From Euphorbia lathyris (Eukaryota > Streptophyta > Magnoliopsida > Malpighiales > Euphorbiaceae), in contig NC_088910.1 in NCBI RefSeq assembly GCF_963576675.1, forward strand, positions 30,754,531 through 30,818,530: a stretch of 64,000 bases of DNA, read 5' to 3'. Below are positions 13,030-25,300 of the stretch, one piece after another. Within the stretch, counting starts at the first letter, position 1. Every line of letters starts with the position of its first letter. A program made the position numbers and the translations under genes. The notes under the pieces are model-generated. The model was not told the origin of the DNA, searched no databases, and was given only the letters and a program-made list of their open reading frames with translations.

Positions 13030-13039
13030 ATATATAAGT
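13030..13039 (+). promoter_or_regulatory. Probable TATA box of the aldo-keto reductase gene
   Basis: TATATATAAG lies about 80 bases before the ATG at 13116. A CACATGTG palindrome (E/G-box-like) follows within 12 bases and a short (CATA)n stretch lies in the presumed 5' UTR. Confidence 0.5.
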
Positions 13040-13115
13040 CACATGTGGAGGACAGGTTACCACAATCACAGATATACATACATACATACAACAAACTTTA
13101 AAAAAGAGAAGAGAG

Positions 13116-16100
13116 ATGAGAAGCAACAAAGTTCGTTTGAATTGTGGAATAACAATGCCACTTCTGGGATTCGGCACTTTCTCTTTCCCCTACGATTCCC
13201 ACAAAACTCAACTTGCTGTCCAAACAGCCCTTAAGGTAACATTAACCCATTAACCTCCAACTTCTTTTAACTCCTCCTCCTACATTCTAACTATAAACAT
13301 TGAAAATCATAACTCTATATATATAATTAATCTCACTTAAATTGTATTCATGTTGGAAATTACTGACTTTTATTATAGGATCCAAATAAATAAATTTTTT
13401 ATTTATTTAATTCAACTATTTGAAACGGTTACATGGCAGTTAAAAAACGTATCTTATTTCTGACACATGGTTATTATGTCATTTGCAAAAGTAAGAGACT
13501 TTTCTACTTAAATTGGATAAAATGAGTTTATTAAAATAAAAATAAAAGTTTAATGAATCTATTATGAACAAAATAAAGTTAAAAGAACGATGCATATTGC
13601 TTCATGATGCTAGACCTCTGTTATTAAGAATGAAAATCACATGTATACAAGAGTATATTTAAAAGACTAATTTGTTGAGTTCTTAAGTTAAATTTTGAAG
13701 AGTTTGAGTTAAAAATAAACTTCAATAGACTCTGAGTTACTCATTACATCACATTGGACATTTGACTTGACTCGTGCTGCGGATGAATTTTGATTGCACG
13801 TGACGTAAGCAAAGCAATTCCAAAAATTGCAACTATGGTTTCGTGCATCATTATTTTATTGTTTAACATTGTCTTTTTCTATTAAAAAAATGATAAGGGT
13901 GTCAAAAAGTGGCAATATTATCATAAAAAATCTAGCATCTTTTGTCTCTCCAATGCATGGTACTACTCCAACCATCCTCCATATCACCAAATGGTCATCT
14001 AAAATCATCTCCAATTGTGCTTGATGAGGTGACAATAGTTTTATCAATCTTAAATATATGTCATCTATTAGAGTGATGACAAGTGCTTAAAACTTTCAAG
14101 CAATGTTGCCACTTTTTGACACAATTGTTTAACTTTTTTTATATATAAAAAAAATTTAATTGCTTACTATTGGGATATTTTTGTCACAATATCTATAATT
14201 AAAATATAATTTGTGGGGTTCTAGGATCAAATTTTGAAATTGCTTACTATTCCGAGTATTTTTAATAAAAGTTGACAAAATGATGTTACTAAATGAAAAA
14301 ATAAAATATTTTTTTAGTATGGTGTGTAATTTTTAAAGCATTCTCCATTGAAAATGTTCTAAATTCATAATACATATAAAATATGTCATTTTGTAGATGT
14401 ATTTAGTTTCAATTGAAAGATGAATTGCTAAATTTTGAAATTTATTTATTTATTTTACATTTAAATCTCAATTGCTGATTTTATGCTTTATAGTTGACAG
14501 ACATGTATTAAATATGACATCTCAAATCCAAACTCAACTATCCAATAAGCATAACTAGTTATAAGTTATAAGCCTAATAATCTCTCAACTTTTCTAAAGA
14601 AACTTATTAACTAACTCCTAAATTTTCAAAGTATTTGGATAAACCCCTCAACTTTCTTAGAATATCTCGATAGCCCTCTCAACTTGCTTAAAATATATTC
14701 AATTAATCTCTTGTTGCAAAAAAGTAAACTGCATGTGAAAATGTGTTGCACATGTCTTGGAACACTTAAATGAATTGACACGTAAGTGACATGTGCGGGA
14801 CTTCATATGACAAGTAGAAAAAAAGAAAGAAGATTAATTATTATTATTTTTTATTGTGTTTTAATAGTCTGATACATTAGGAAGAGTTGTTACAACTGGA
14901 ACAATGAATGTTAAAAATTCTGCTCAAAGGGATATTGAATTTAATGGTGAAAATAATAATAATTAACTTCATTTCTTTTTTCATACGTACCAGTTTAAGT
15001 CCAATGTGTCGGTTACATGTCAATTCGTTTGAATTTTTCAAAACGTGCGCAACACATTTTCCGCATGTAATTTATTTCTTTGAAACTGGTTAATTAATTG
15101 ACTATAATTTAAGTAAATTGAGGATGCTATTGGACAGTATTGATCAGTTTATCAATTTTTTGGTGCCTCGCAGGCCCAGACGGCTCTTTTAAATAAAATC
15201 ACACTTAAATTCTATGTCATTTTTATATAAAATATTAAATAATCTACAACTAAAACAAAATACCTAAGACTATCAAATCTAGGATATTATACATTTTGAT
15301 TGTTTAAATACATTAGTATAATAAATATTAAAAAAAAACAAATATATGCATGGATATACATATGCATATAGGAACTGATGATGATTAATGTGCATAGAGG
15401 AGATTGATATATCATATGATATATGTGTACACTCATGATCATGCAGATGGGTTACAGACATTTTGACACTGCACAAGTCTATGGTTCGGAGCCAGCCGTT
15501 GGATATGCTTTAAGTCAATCAATTCTTCATCAAACTGTTGATAGACAAGACTTTTTTGTTACCTCTAAATTGTGGGGATCCGATCACCATGATCCCGTTT
15601 CTGCTCTCAACCGAACTCTTAAGTATGCCTTTTTTTTTCTTTTAATCGAAATAAATTAATCATATGGATAATATTTTAAAACTTGCTCTGCAACTTTGCT
15701 ACTATAAAATCATATTATAAAAAGTAATTATATACGTTATGGATAAATCTATACTTTTTAAAAAGCGATTGCAGTAAATTTGAACGTTATATAATGCAGG
15801 GAGGTGGGGATGGAATATATAGACATGTATTTAGTGCACTGGCCAGTGAAGCTGAAGCCATGGGCATGGTATACAATGCCTAATGAAGAAGACTTTGAGC
15901 AGAATTTAGAAATGGAGAAAACATGGGCTGGAATGGAGAGATGCTTGGATTTAGGATTATGTAGGTCTATTGGAGTTAGCAATTTTTCTACCACCAAGCT
16001 CATTCGTCTCATGGATGTTGCTTCTGTCCCTCCTGCTGTTAATCAGGTAATTCCATTATAAATTACTATTAAATAGATTTATCAAATTTATATGGACTCT

Positions 16101-17753
16101 ATTTAATTTTAAATCAAACGATTTTTAAGATTTGGCAAGTCTCTTTCAACAAAAAGTATGGGACAGAGGATCAACTTGACCCCTCAACTTGCCCCTATTG
16201 TTTTTAGAAGGGTACAAAATTTATTTCTAACAGAACATTATTAAGATGCACAAAATTCTTTCAGTTTATCGAAAAAATTTATATGAAAAATTCAATATGA
16301 CAGTTAAATAATAATTAAACGTTATTGAGTAAAATAAAATTAATTTTGTTTAGAAATATTAGAGAGTAAAATTATATTATTTCTTAATAAATGTATAGAA
16401 ACAAATATGGCTATTATCCATTCAAATTGGGTTCACAATAAATTGTATAGAAACAATTTGACCCAATAATATGAGACATATAGTCAAGTCAGTTGAGAAA
16501 CGAAACGATACAAATTTGACACATGGGGTCAACTCAGTCCGGAAACAACACGTATCTAACATATACTATTGTTGACTTTTTCTGATAATGTCATTTTCTG
16601 ATGATAATACATTTTATTTTTTTATTAATTTAACTATAATGCAAAGTATAAGAACTAAACTAATATTTAAATTTCATTGTAGATTAGATAGCAAACTAGG
16701 TTTTAAGGCTAAATTCGAAAGTTATGAAAATTGACCTGGGTATTAATTTGAAGTCCTAACAGCTAAGTCAAGTGGTATTAACTACTATAACGGTTGATAA
16801 TAATATAACTATTGTTATTATTATTATAAATCTAATTTCAGTGCTAATTAATTATACAAAATCAAAAGTCAACAGAAAAATTCCCACATTAAATTAAATG
16901 AACACATGTACTTGATAAAATAGGTAAGGTATGTACTTAACAAAATAGGGAACACATGTATCAAGAGAATCAAATTCTTACCCTACATTTTATTGGATTG
17001 TACTTATCAAATAATCACATTCTCCTACAAAATCAACTTTTTAAAGATATTTCAGTAGCCTTTTAAAGTGATTTATAGATTCCCTAAAGTGATCTACTAA
17101 TCCTCCGAATTTACTTCAAATGATACACTTTAATTTGTCTAAATCACTCAATCAGAATCGCCACTTTGGTCTGTCACGTAGGAAATAGAAAGTTAATCAT
17201 ATATTGAAAACAAATAGTATGAAATGGAAAAGGGTAAAGGATTTAGATTGAAAATGAATGGTGCAGGTGGAAATGCATCCAATGTGGAGGCAAGCCAAGC
17301 TACGAGGAGTATGTGCAGAGTACAACATTCATGTGAGTGCTTATTCACCTCTTGGTGGACCTGGCAATGCTTGGGGTTCAACCTCTGTGGTTGATAACCC
17401 TATCATACAATCCATTGCCCTTAAACATCAACTAACCCCTGCTCAGGTAACCCTAATCATAATCCTAATCATGTTTCTTTCTTACTAAATCAAAGATCCT
17501 AATCATTCAATGGAAAATTTGACAGGTTGCTTTAAACTGGGGGTTGTCAAAAGGGTGCAGTATGATAGTGAAAAGCTTCAATAGAAACAGGATGCTTGAG
17601 AACATACAAGCATTGGATATGAAATTGGATGATAGAGATATAACTGAAATTGACAAACTAGAGGAAAGGAAGATCATGAGAGCAGAAGTGTATGTGAATG
17701 ACACCACAAGTCCATACAAAACAATTGAACAACTTTGGGATGGTGAAATCTGA
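13116..17753 (+). CDS. NADPH-dependent aldo-keto reductase, AKR4-like (five exons)
   Basis: Exons: 13116-13235, 15447-15622, 15800-16046, 17267-17446, 17526-17753. All introns are GT-AG, and the joined frame is 316 codons, the usual length for this family. The protein is a single (alpha/beta)8 barrel. It has the NCGITMPLLGFGT start and HFDTAQVYG with Asp47 and Tyr52. Lys81 is in VTSKLWG and His112 in YLVHWP, so the catalytic tetrad is complete. GVSNFSTTKL and the C-terminal VKSFNRNRM (residues 256-264) supply substrate-loop and NADPH 2'-phosphate contacts. Relatives reduce carbonyls in specialised metabolism (chalcone-, codeinone- and methylecgonone-reductase types) or detoxify aldehydes; the substrate cannot be read here. 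It is probably cytosolic, with no signal peptide. Intron 1 (2.2 kb) and intron 3 (1.2 kb) are swollen by small transposons. No disabling change was seen. Confidence 0.93.
13897..14124. mobile_element. MITE in aldo-keto reductase intron 1
   Basis: The perfect 17-bp terminal inverted repeats GTGTCAAAAAGTGGCAA (13899-13915) and TTGCCACTTTTTGACAC (14106-14122) enclose about 190 non-coding bases. The superfamily was not determined because no clear target duplication is visible. Confidence 0.75.
14669..15132. mobile_element. MITE with ~135-bp imperfect inverted arms in intron 1
   Basis: The left arm (14669-14803: TAGCCCTCTCAACTTGCTTA ... AAAATGTGTTGCACATG ... GAATTGACACGTAA) is matched by the reverse complement of 14993-15132. 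The core is about 190 bases and has no ORF worth calling. Additional CTCAACTTT units extend to the left as far as about 14575. Long arms suggest MULE ancestry. Confidence 0.7.
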
Positions 17754-17929
17754 TCAATGTATATGTACAATGTTTTCCTATGCCGATTTATTATCATCTA
17801 ATTACTACTGTAGCTTTCCTCTGTTTTCTAGTTACCTCTTTTCTTATGTCCATTTCGGAAATCAGAATGGCAAATGCTCTAAGGGAAGTCTAAAATCAAC
17901 TATAAATGAATAAATCAACTAAATTATAA
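17754..17929 (+). other. Probable 3' UTR of the aldo-keto reductase gene
   Basis: AT-rich sequence directly after the TGA with no coding signal. The transcript end is not defined. Confidence 0.4.
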
Positions 17930-18260
17930 CCCAGCTTAATACATCACGAGCCTTATACTCGGCCAAATAATCCGATTGGACCCCTTAAACTCTTAGAGAT
18001 ATCACATTAACCACCTAAACTTTCTAAAAGTGACTTATTGGCACTTGAACTTGCTTAAATTGACCTGTTGGTCACCTAAACTTGCTCAAAGTAACCTATT
18101 GACCACGTGAACTTGCTTAAAGTGCTCTTCCACATTAGAAGGTTAATCATGTCATTTTGAGCAACTTCAAAGAGCTAATTGATTGTCTTCAAAGTTTAGG
18201 GGCCTAATCTACTTTTGTGACCAACTTGAAGGAGCTAGGGAGCATTAGGCCTATACCCCA
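17930..18260. repeat. MITE-like element with tandem ~36-bp units
   Basis: Four to five diverged copies of an ACTTGCTTAAAGTNACCTATTGACC-type unit (17990-18130) are followed by sequence in inverted orientation (CAAAGTTTAGGGGCCTAATC, 18197-18216, against the GGACCCCTTAAACTC of 17978-17992). This is the same architecture as the 14669 element. It is non-coding. Confidence 0.6.
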
Positions 18261-19397
18261 AAAGATTTTGGAAGTCAGAGACAGCTAAATCTAAATAAAT
18301 CTTTCACTTTTCATTTTGAAACGATTCAATTCAACTTGCAACTTGACTCTCCTATCTCGATAGTTGTCAAGTTCAACTTACCGATCCAGAAAAAAGAAAA
18401 AAGTAAAAATATTTATTCAACAACAAAAAGAAAAGGTAAAATTTTCACTTATTTATACCTACCTGTCAGCTCCAAAGTGTTTATTTAACACTTTTATCTT
18501 ATCCAGTATATTTCTATCATCCTTTGTACGAGAAAGCTTTTAACACATCTCACAGAGCACAGAAGAAAGTTGTGTCTTCATCACAGTAAAAGGGAGAAAA
18601 AAGTGCAAGGACTTATTATTGGAATGGGAATTTAATAGTGCAATCAGACTATGAGAAGTTTACAAAGGCAGAGCAACAATGGTTCCTGGTCCCTCTATCT
18701 ATTTTAATTATTAGCACCTATCATAACTGATTCCGTGGACTCTTTTCCTAACAAAAAGCCAATTATAATTGAAGGAGCAGTACAACTATTGAAAAGTAAT
18801 ATTTTCTCACAACAAGATTGCAGGAGCTGTATAGATACTTCACAAGCAACTTGATTTCAGCTTTAGCGAGGAACTTGTTATTCCTTGTTTTTGGGGACTC
18901 CCATCTAGTTGCTTTCAACACATAATGAGCACTCCTTATCCAAATTCTGCATCAAAGTGTTTATAAGTTAAATGGATGAACACTTTGGGACAAAGGTCAT
19001 AAAATTGAAAAAGCGTATAGCATTCAGTGTAAACTATGCATAACATATGAAACCGAACCCAACGTAAACAGGTAAACTGAAGCTGCATCGACATTTAGCC
19101 TGACTGTAGATAGCAAACTACTCAGTTTGAGATGGTCGCTTAAACATACATACCCTATTAAAATACTCAGTGGACAGTTCTGCAAATGTGACAAACACAA
19201 AACAGATAATGGCTAACCAGGGATAACACTTGAACATGTATACGAGTATATCACTGCTTTTCAGAAAATATGTTAATTAAATCTATGAAATTATTCAATC
19301 AGATGCATTTTAGTTGGCATAGATTTTTGCAGATTACAAGAAATAGAAGGTAGCAGAGGGTCTTACCGGCCACTGCTCAAGGTAACATCTATTTAGT
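18261..19397. other. 3' flank of the kinase gene, possibly containing a spliced 3' UTR
   Basis: No ORF. On the minus strand a good splice donor (GGCCG|GTAAGA near 19371) lies only about 27 bases past the stop codon, so the 3' UTR may contain an intron. The acceptor and the polyadenylation site were not located. Confidence 0.4.
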
Positions 19398-22300
19398 CTA
19401 ACTTCCAGATTGCTGCCGACCATTGGTCACTGATGAAATGCCTTGTTCAATGCACTGGAAATGAAGGTGGGGAAAAAAATGAAGCAAAACCATTAAAAAA
19501 AAAAAGCATGCTCAAGGTGAAGTAACTGGAAGATCTATAATCGAACGATGGTATAAAACAACAAGGAAAAATAACAGCTGGTGCTTGTATTACATTAAGC
19601 ATCATCAATGCATTAAAAATAAATGTAGCATGTAATTAAAACAGAGACTTCTAACCCAGTAACCCATATTTTAGCCAAAATAGACAAAATACAGTATGAC
19701 ATTGGAAAGAGAAGATAAATATAATACGCAAACATATGAACTGGTAAAGATATAAAAAGAAGAAAAAGACAAGGAAAAAAAAGGAACTAGTGAAAGGGAG
19801 AACAAGGAGGAATCAATTTTATGGCTCTCATTTCACATTTCTTGCTGGTTGAAGTACAATAGCAACGCCATGACTATCAAAACCCACAATGTTGGGACTG
19901 ATAGTCAGAAGCCAGTACAATTAAGAATTTGAAGATATTGATCATAAAAATTAACCTGGAGAAGATATCCATGCAGCCAATCAAGTGTTTGAGGGAATGT
20001 TGTGGCTGATATATTGACAACAGTCAGACCCTGTTCCAAGCAAATTCAAACAAATGTTTCTGGAAAATCAAATAATGAGTTGAAAGTAATTTGCATTTCC
20101 AAAGTCAGAATTTTAATGGACATACTGTGCATGATACAACATAATGATATAACAAGCAGAGGCAGACACAAATATTAAATATAGGATGACAAAAGAATGA
20201 CCCTATAATTTATTTAAATTTAATTTCACACTTTTTTCCTCCTTCAATACACCTAATGAAAACAGCATACTGACCTAACAATGGGTTTGGACACTGCAAA
20301 CAATCAAACAGGAAAGCTGACACCAGACTGGAAGCATACAACATATGCATGAACAAAACCCTGCATCTCTTCCTCCCCTCCTAATGATTCATCCTAGATA
20401 GAGGGGGGAAAAAGCTAAATGCATTCCTCCTTTCTAACCTTTTATTTTCTCCTTTTTAGCTTTTCATTTATTGTGCTAGGATCCAAGAGTTAATAAAAGA
20501 CTTTTTCTTATGTTGTTTAATTTTTCTAATTCACAAGCCTTTGATCATTACATCTATAATATAGTCTATAGAGATTAATATAAAAGCTATTATTGGACCT
20601 TAACTATCAGGTTAAGCTTTTAGTTCAATTGGTTCCTTCCTTGACATGGTATCAGAGCCTCTTACACCAAATGGTCGAGGGTTTGAAATTCAAACAACCC
20701 CATTAATTGGTGAATTTTCAACACGGTGAGATGGGTCTGTGTTGTACACACTTCAAGCCCTATGGACATTCAGGTGTGAAAGAGATTAATATAGAAGCCC
20801 TTATTAGGTGTAATCACACATAGGTTCCATGACAATATTCTATGTAATCACACATTTGCTCAGGTCTTTCTTGCACAATTCGATTTATATGGAAAAATAG
20901 AACATTTTGCAGAAGTTTTTGCCAATATTGATTCCATGACAATATAACTATCACCTTAAGCTTTTAGTTCAATAGGTTCCATGACAATATTCTATGTAAT
21001 CACACATTTGCTCAGGTCTTTCTTGCACAATTTGATTTATATGGAAAAATAGAACATTTTGCAGAAGTTTTTGCCAATATTGATTTTCAGGCCATCAAGT
21101 GGAGGTGCATAGCATCCGTATTCAAGTCATATTCTGTTCCTGCTAAATATAGCTCGCTTTATTGAGGTTCCCTTAATATCATTTCAGCTCATGAAATATG
21201 AACATGATATCTAGAGTTAATCTTGTAAATTGTTTTCTAGAAGAACATAAATTGGTTTCGACACAATGTAGTAGGAGAAACAGATAAACCTGTGACTTAA
21301 AAGAGCAAAGATAGTTCTGTATGGTCTTCAGATTAGACATTAGCCTATCTGTATCCTGAGAAAAGACAAATCAAAAAAATCTTAGTAACGAGTCGAGAAC
21401 CCAACTCAACAGCAAATTATTATTAAAAGAAATAACAACACTCAATACCTGGACTGGATATTTATCACTAAATCTACGAGTCACAATCCACTCCTCAAGT
21501 AATGCCTGCACGTGAGAGTAAAGGATCTTGTAAAAAAGAAGAGAATTTGTTCAGAAAAATAAAGAATGGGCAGTACAAAGCCAAGAGGAAGAAGCATCAA
21601 TGGCATTTGCATCAGAAATACCATAGGATGTAAAACAAAGAATGAATTAGAATAGAAGTAGAAACCTTGTGATCAAATTCAGCCATCTTCAGAACTATAG
21701 GTATAATTATTGGTTCAGAACCAGATTTTTCTTTCTTAACCGGCATATTTCTTTCTCTCTCAGTATCTGTTACAGCTTCACCTGCAGACCCCAAAAAGCA
21801 ATAAATTATGCAACCTATACTCCAAAGGTTGAAATGAACAATGGACTTATGACCAAAGCCACAGAAGCAAGTTACCTTTATCATCAGAAACACTACCTGC
21901 TACTTTAACAGGATCCTGAGAATCAGAGACTTCGCCCATGGGTTCATTGGGTTTCCCCTCTTCCAAATTCATATTGCTAAGAGTGCAGATGCTATCTTCG
22001 GTGGAATTTCCACTAACACTTGTAGGATTATTTCCCATCTGTCTAGCAGTATCATTATCTGCCACAGATGCAGGATTTGATTCCTCAGGCTTTTCTGGCA
22101 GATCAGCTGATGACTTATTCTCGTCATCCATTAAATAAATGCTTGGATCCAAATGGATCCCCTGCCATCATCATCATAAACAACAGGGATCACACAAAAG
22201 GGTGGAGAGATGTTACTAAATACATCAGTCTTACCAAGTATATGAGCAAGCAAAATAATAATAATAATAACTATTCTTGGACCTTACCTATCAGCTTAAG

Positions 22301-25300
22301 CTTTTGGGTCAAATGGTTTCTTAACATGGTATCAAAACCTCTTAGACCAAGTGGTTAGGGTTCAAATACAACTTCATTGAATTTCAACACATGATAAAAT
22401 GGCCCTGTGTTGTACACTCTTTAAGCCCAGGGGCATAGGCGTGCGGGGTGTGTCAAAGATAATAAAGAGTAATAAAAGCTATTTTTGGACCTTACCTATC
22501 AGCTTAAGCATTTGGGTCAAATGGTTTCTTGACACAAACAAATTACTATCCACAACTTATTGTTTAACTGATCAGAATATGCAAGAGCAGATGGCCCCCC
22601 ACAGTTCTCATTTACAAGAAACACATAATTAATTATTCTCAATTTGGTTTTACAATATAATGATTCTTTCATGATGTAATAAGATCCCACTTCTTAGATG
22701 GTACCTACCAACTACCATCTTTATGTATATCCACCGTGATTCAATAGCCATGCCAGCTTTTTGAATTTAACAGCATAACTGCACCAGATTTTATCACAGA
22801 ACACCCTTTGTTACACCTCCCTACTCTTAGCAGCGTGATAAGCACTTAAGAGATATTTTTATGTCTGATGATTGGGCATCATTAAGTTAAATCCAAAAAG
22901 CATACAAGCATTCACCACATCATAATAATCTATTAAGAGAGACAACCAAGGGGTTGTTCAATAAAACTGAAAATCAAGTGTGAAAATAAATAAAATACTG
23001 AGTTTTAAGTGTTAAGTATTATAATGTTGAAACTATTAAATGATAGATTTGTTTATTACACAATAAAAAAACTTTATTGAATTTAAAGACATGAAGGTGT
23101 TTTAAATGTAAATTATATTTATGGAATTTTTTTGATGAGAAATGGTAATACAAATACATTTGAAGAGTATGTAAATCATTTTTTGTATAAAAATTTAGCA
23201 TATTATTGTTGGTAATGTTCAACTTAAAAATTTAAGCTAAATATTTTGACATAATTTCAAATTCTTAACTAGTTCTATCAAACAGTTAAGACACTTAATC
23301 TACTAATTTGAAGTGTTTAGTAATGTTATCAAACACCCCATAAGATTTTGACAGTGAAAAATTTAGAAGTAGCACCAAAGTACACATAAAAGTTTACCAT
23401 CCAATCTCGCAAACGTTATTATTTGCTGCTCATCATGATTTTATATAGCCAAGATCTATACGATGATAGGTAGGTCTAATTTATAACAGCTACTTTAATT
23501 GTAAATTTGCCATACCTCAATTATAATTGGCTTTCCATCTTTCATTGCTTTCTTCAAATCACCAGCCAAACCTATCATATATTACATCCAAATCAGATAT
23601 CAATGCGCTGGCAAAAAAAACCAAGACCGTTAGGACACCGAGACAAATACAATTATATATTTCACTAATATCTAACATTCAAAAGTAAAAATAAATAAAT
23701 GCAAGATACACATCAGCAATTTGAGAGAGAAATTCCAGAAGTTCACTTGTAAATACAGAAGACTCACCTTTGCGAACAATTCTGCATTCTCTACAGAATT
23801 CAGTAATTAACTCCTCAGAAGAGCTGTATTCCCGTGCCCATACAGGAGTAGATGCCAAAGGTGCACTATATATGATTTAAAAAAATAATAAGAAGATAGC
23901 AAACAATATTATGAGGTTAAGCAAATAAAAAGCTACAAAGACACAATCAACAAATCAACAACATACTCTGTAGATGTCCGCAGCAATTCATACACCATAT
24001 CAGTCTGTAACAACAGAAAACCACATGCCAAATGTATCAGTAGAAAACCCCAAATGAGTGCACATGAAACACAATAAGTTGTCCAGGCCTAGGTGGAAGG
24101 CAAGACCTGTAAGACATTAGGCAAATTCAGCCTTTGGGCGATTTGGGTAGCAATGGTAGACTTCCCAACACATGCAGTTCCACAAACAAGAATTACCAAT
24201 GGAACTCTTTGATGATGAAATCTAAAAGAAGATAACAAAGGAAAATAAGCTACTCTTTCATTCAAATCAGCAAGAAAAGCTTCAATTATTTCCTTCTCGA
24301 AAGAAGGAACGACGGAAGAACTGCTTTTGAGCAGCCAAAGTAACATCTCACAAGAAAGCACATGTAATTGTATACTATTAAAAATAATGAAGAGAGAGAG
24401 AGAGGTGTATCCTCCAGACCAGTCTTGATCATATGCACCTTAATGAGCATGTAGAATTTGCTCATTCACTGTTAGATCTAGGCTTATTAGAATCCTAAGG
24501 TGGAGATTCAAAGCATCCTAAAGCTTAGATTTAATAAGCCTATATCTAACGGTGAATGAGCAAATTCACTTGCTCATTAAGGTGCATGTGAAAATTCCTG
24601 CATCCAGACAACTAACTTAAATTACCTTGTCATCATCTTGTAACGATTTATGCAATCTTCCCCATACCCACGGCGCTCCATAAGCTGCATATTTAATAAA
24701 AATATATGAAACAAATGCAAACTTTCGAAAAATAAACAAAATAGCATAAGAGGAAACTGTATAATTACTTATTTGCAACCATACAAAGTTGAAAACAGCA
24801 AAATAAAAAAAGTAGCATAAGAGGAAACTGTATAATTACTTATTTGCAACCATACAAAGTTGAAAACAGCTAACAGGCCTCCTATATAGGAGATTGCGAC
24901 ATTTTCTTTTTCTATAGCTATTTTAAAGTTCCAACATGGAAGAGAAGAAAAGGGCATACCTTAAATAAGTTAGCCTCCAGATCAGACTGCGAGCTACAAA
25001 AGTAATAGGAAACATTCAGCATTTTTCATATTACACACATGATACACCTTTCAACCATGTTAGAAAATCAGGATTAAAAATTTTAAAGGAAAGAAAAGGG
25101 GAAGTCACATACACATCCAGAAGACTGTTATCTATTAGCAGCTTCTTGAGTTCAAGGGCAATTTTGACAGCTACATGGTTTGGGATCTGAAATCATCAAG
25201 TCACTATAATGATATTACTGATGAATTAACACAAGAGGAAAAAATGTCAAAAAAACAATGCCACTGAAGAGGCACATATGAATCACATAGGCCTATGCCT

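Noticed and set aside
12962..13177. Minus-strand frame opposite exon 1 of the aldo-keto reductase
   Set aside because: It is a shadow of the coding exon on the other strand.
20640..20670. TGGTATCAGAGC considered as part of a tRNA gene or SINE
   Set aside because: It lies directly after a short LTR end and lacks A/B box spacing or a cloverleaf. It fits a primer-binding site better.
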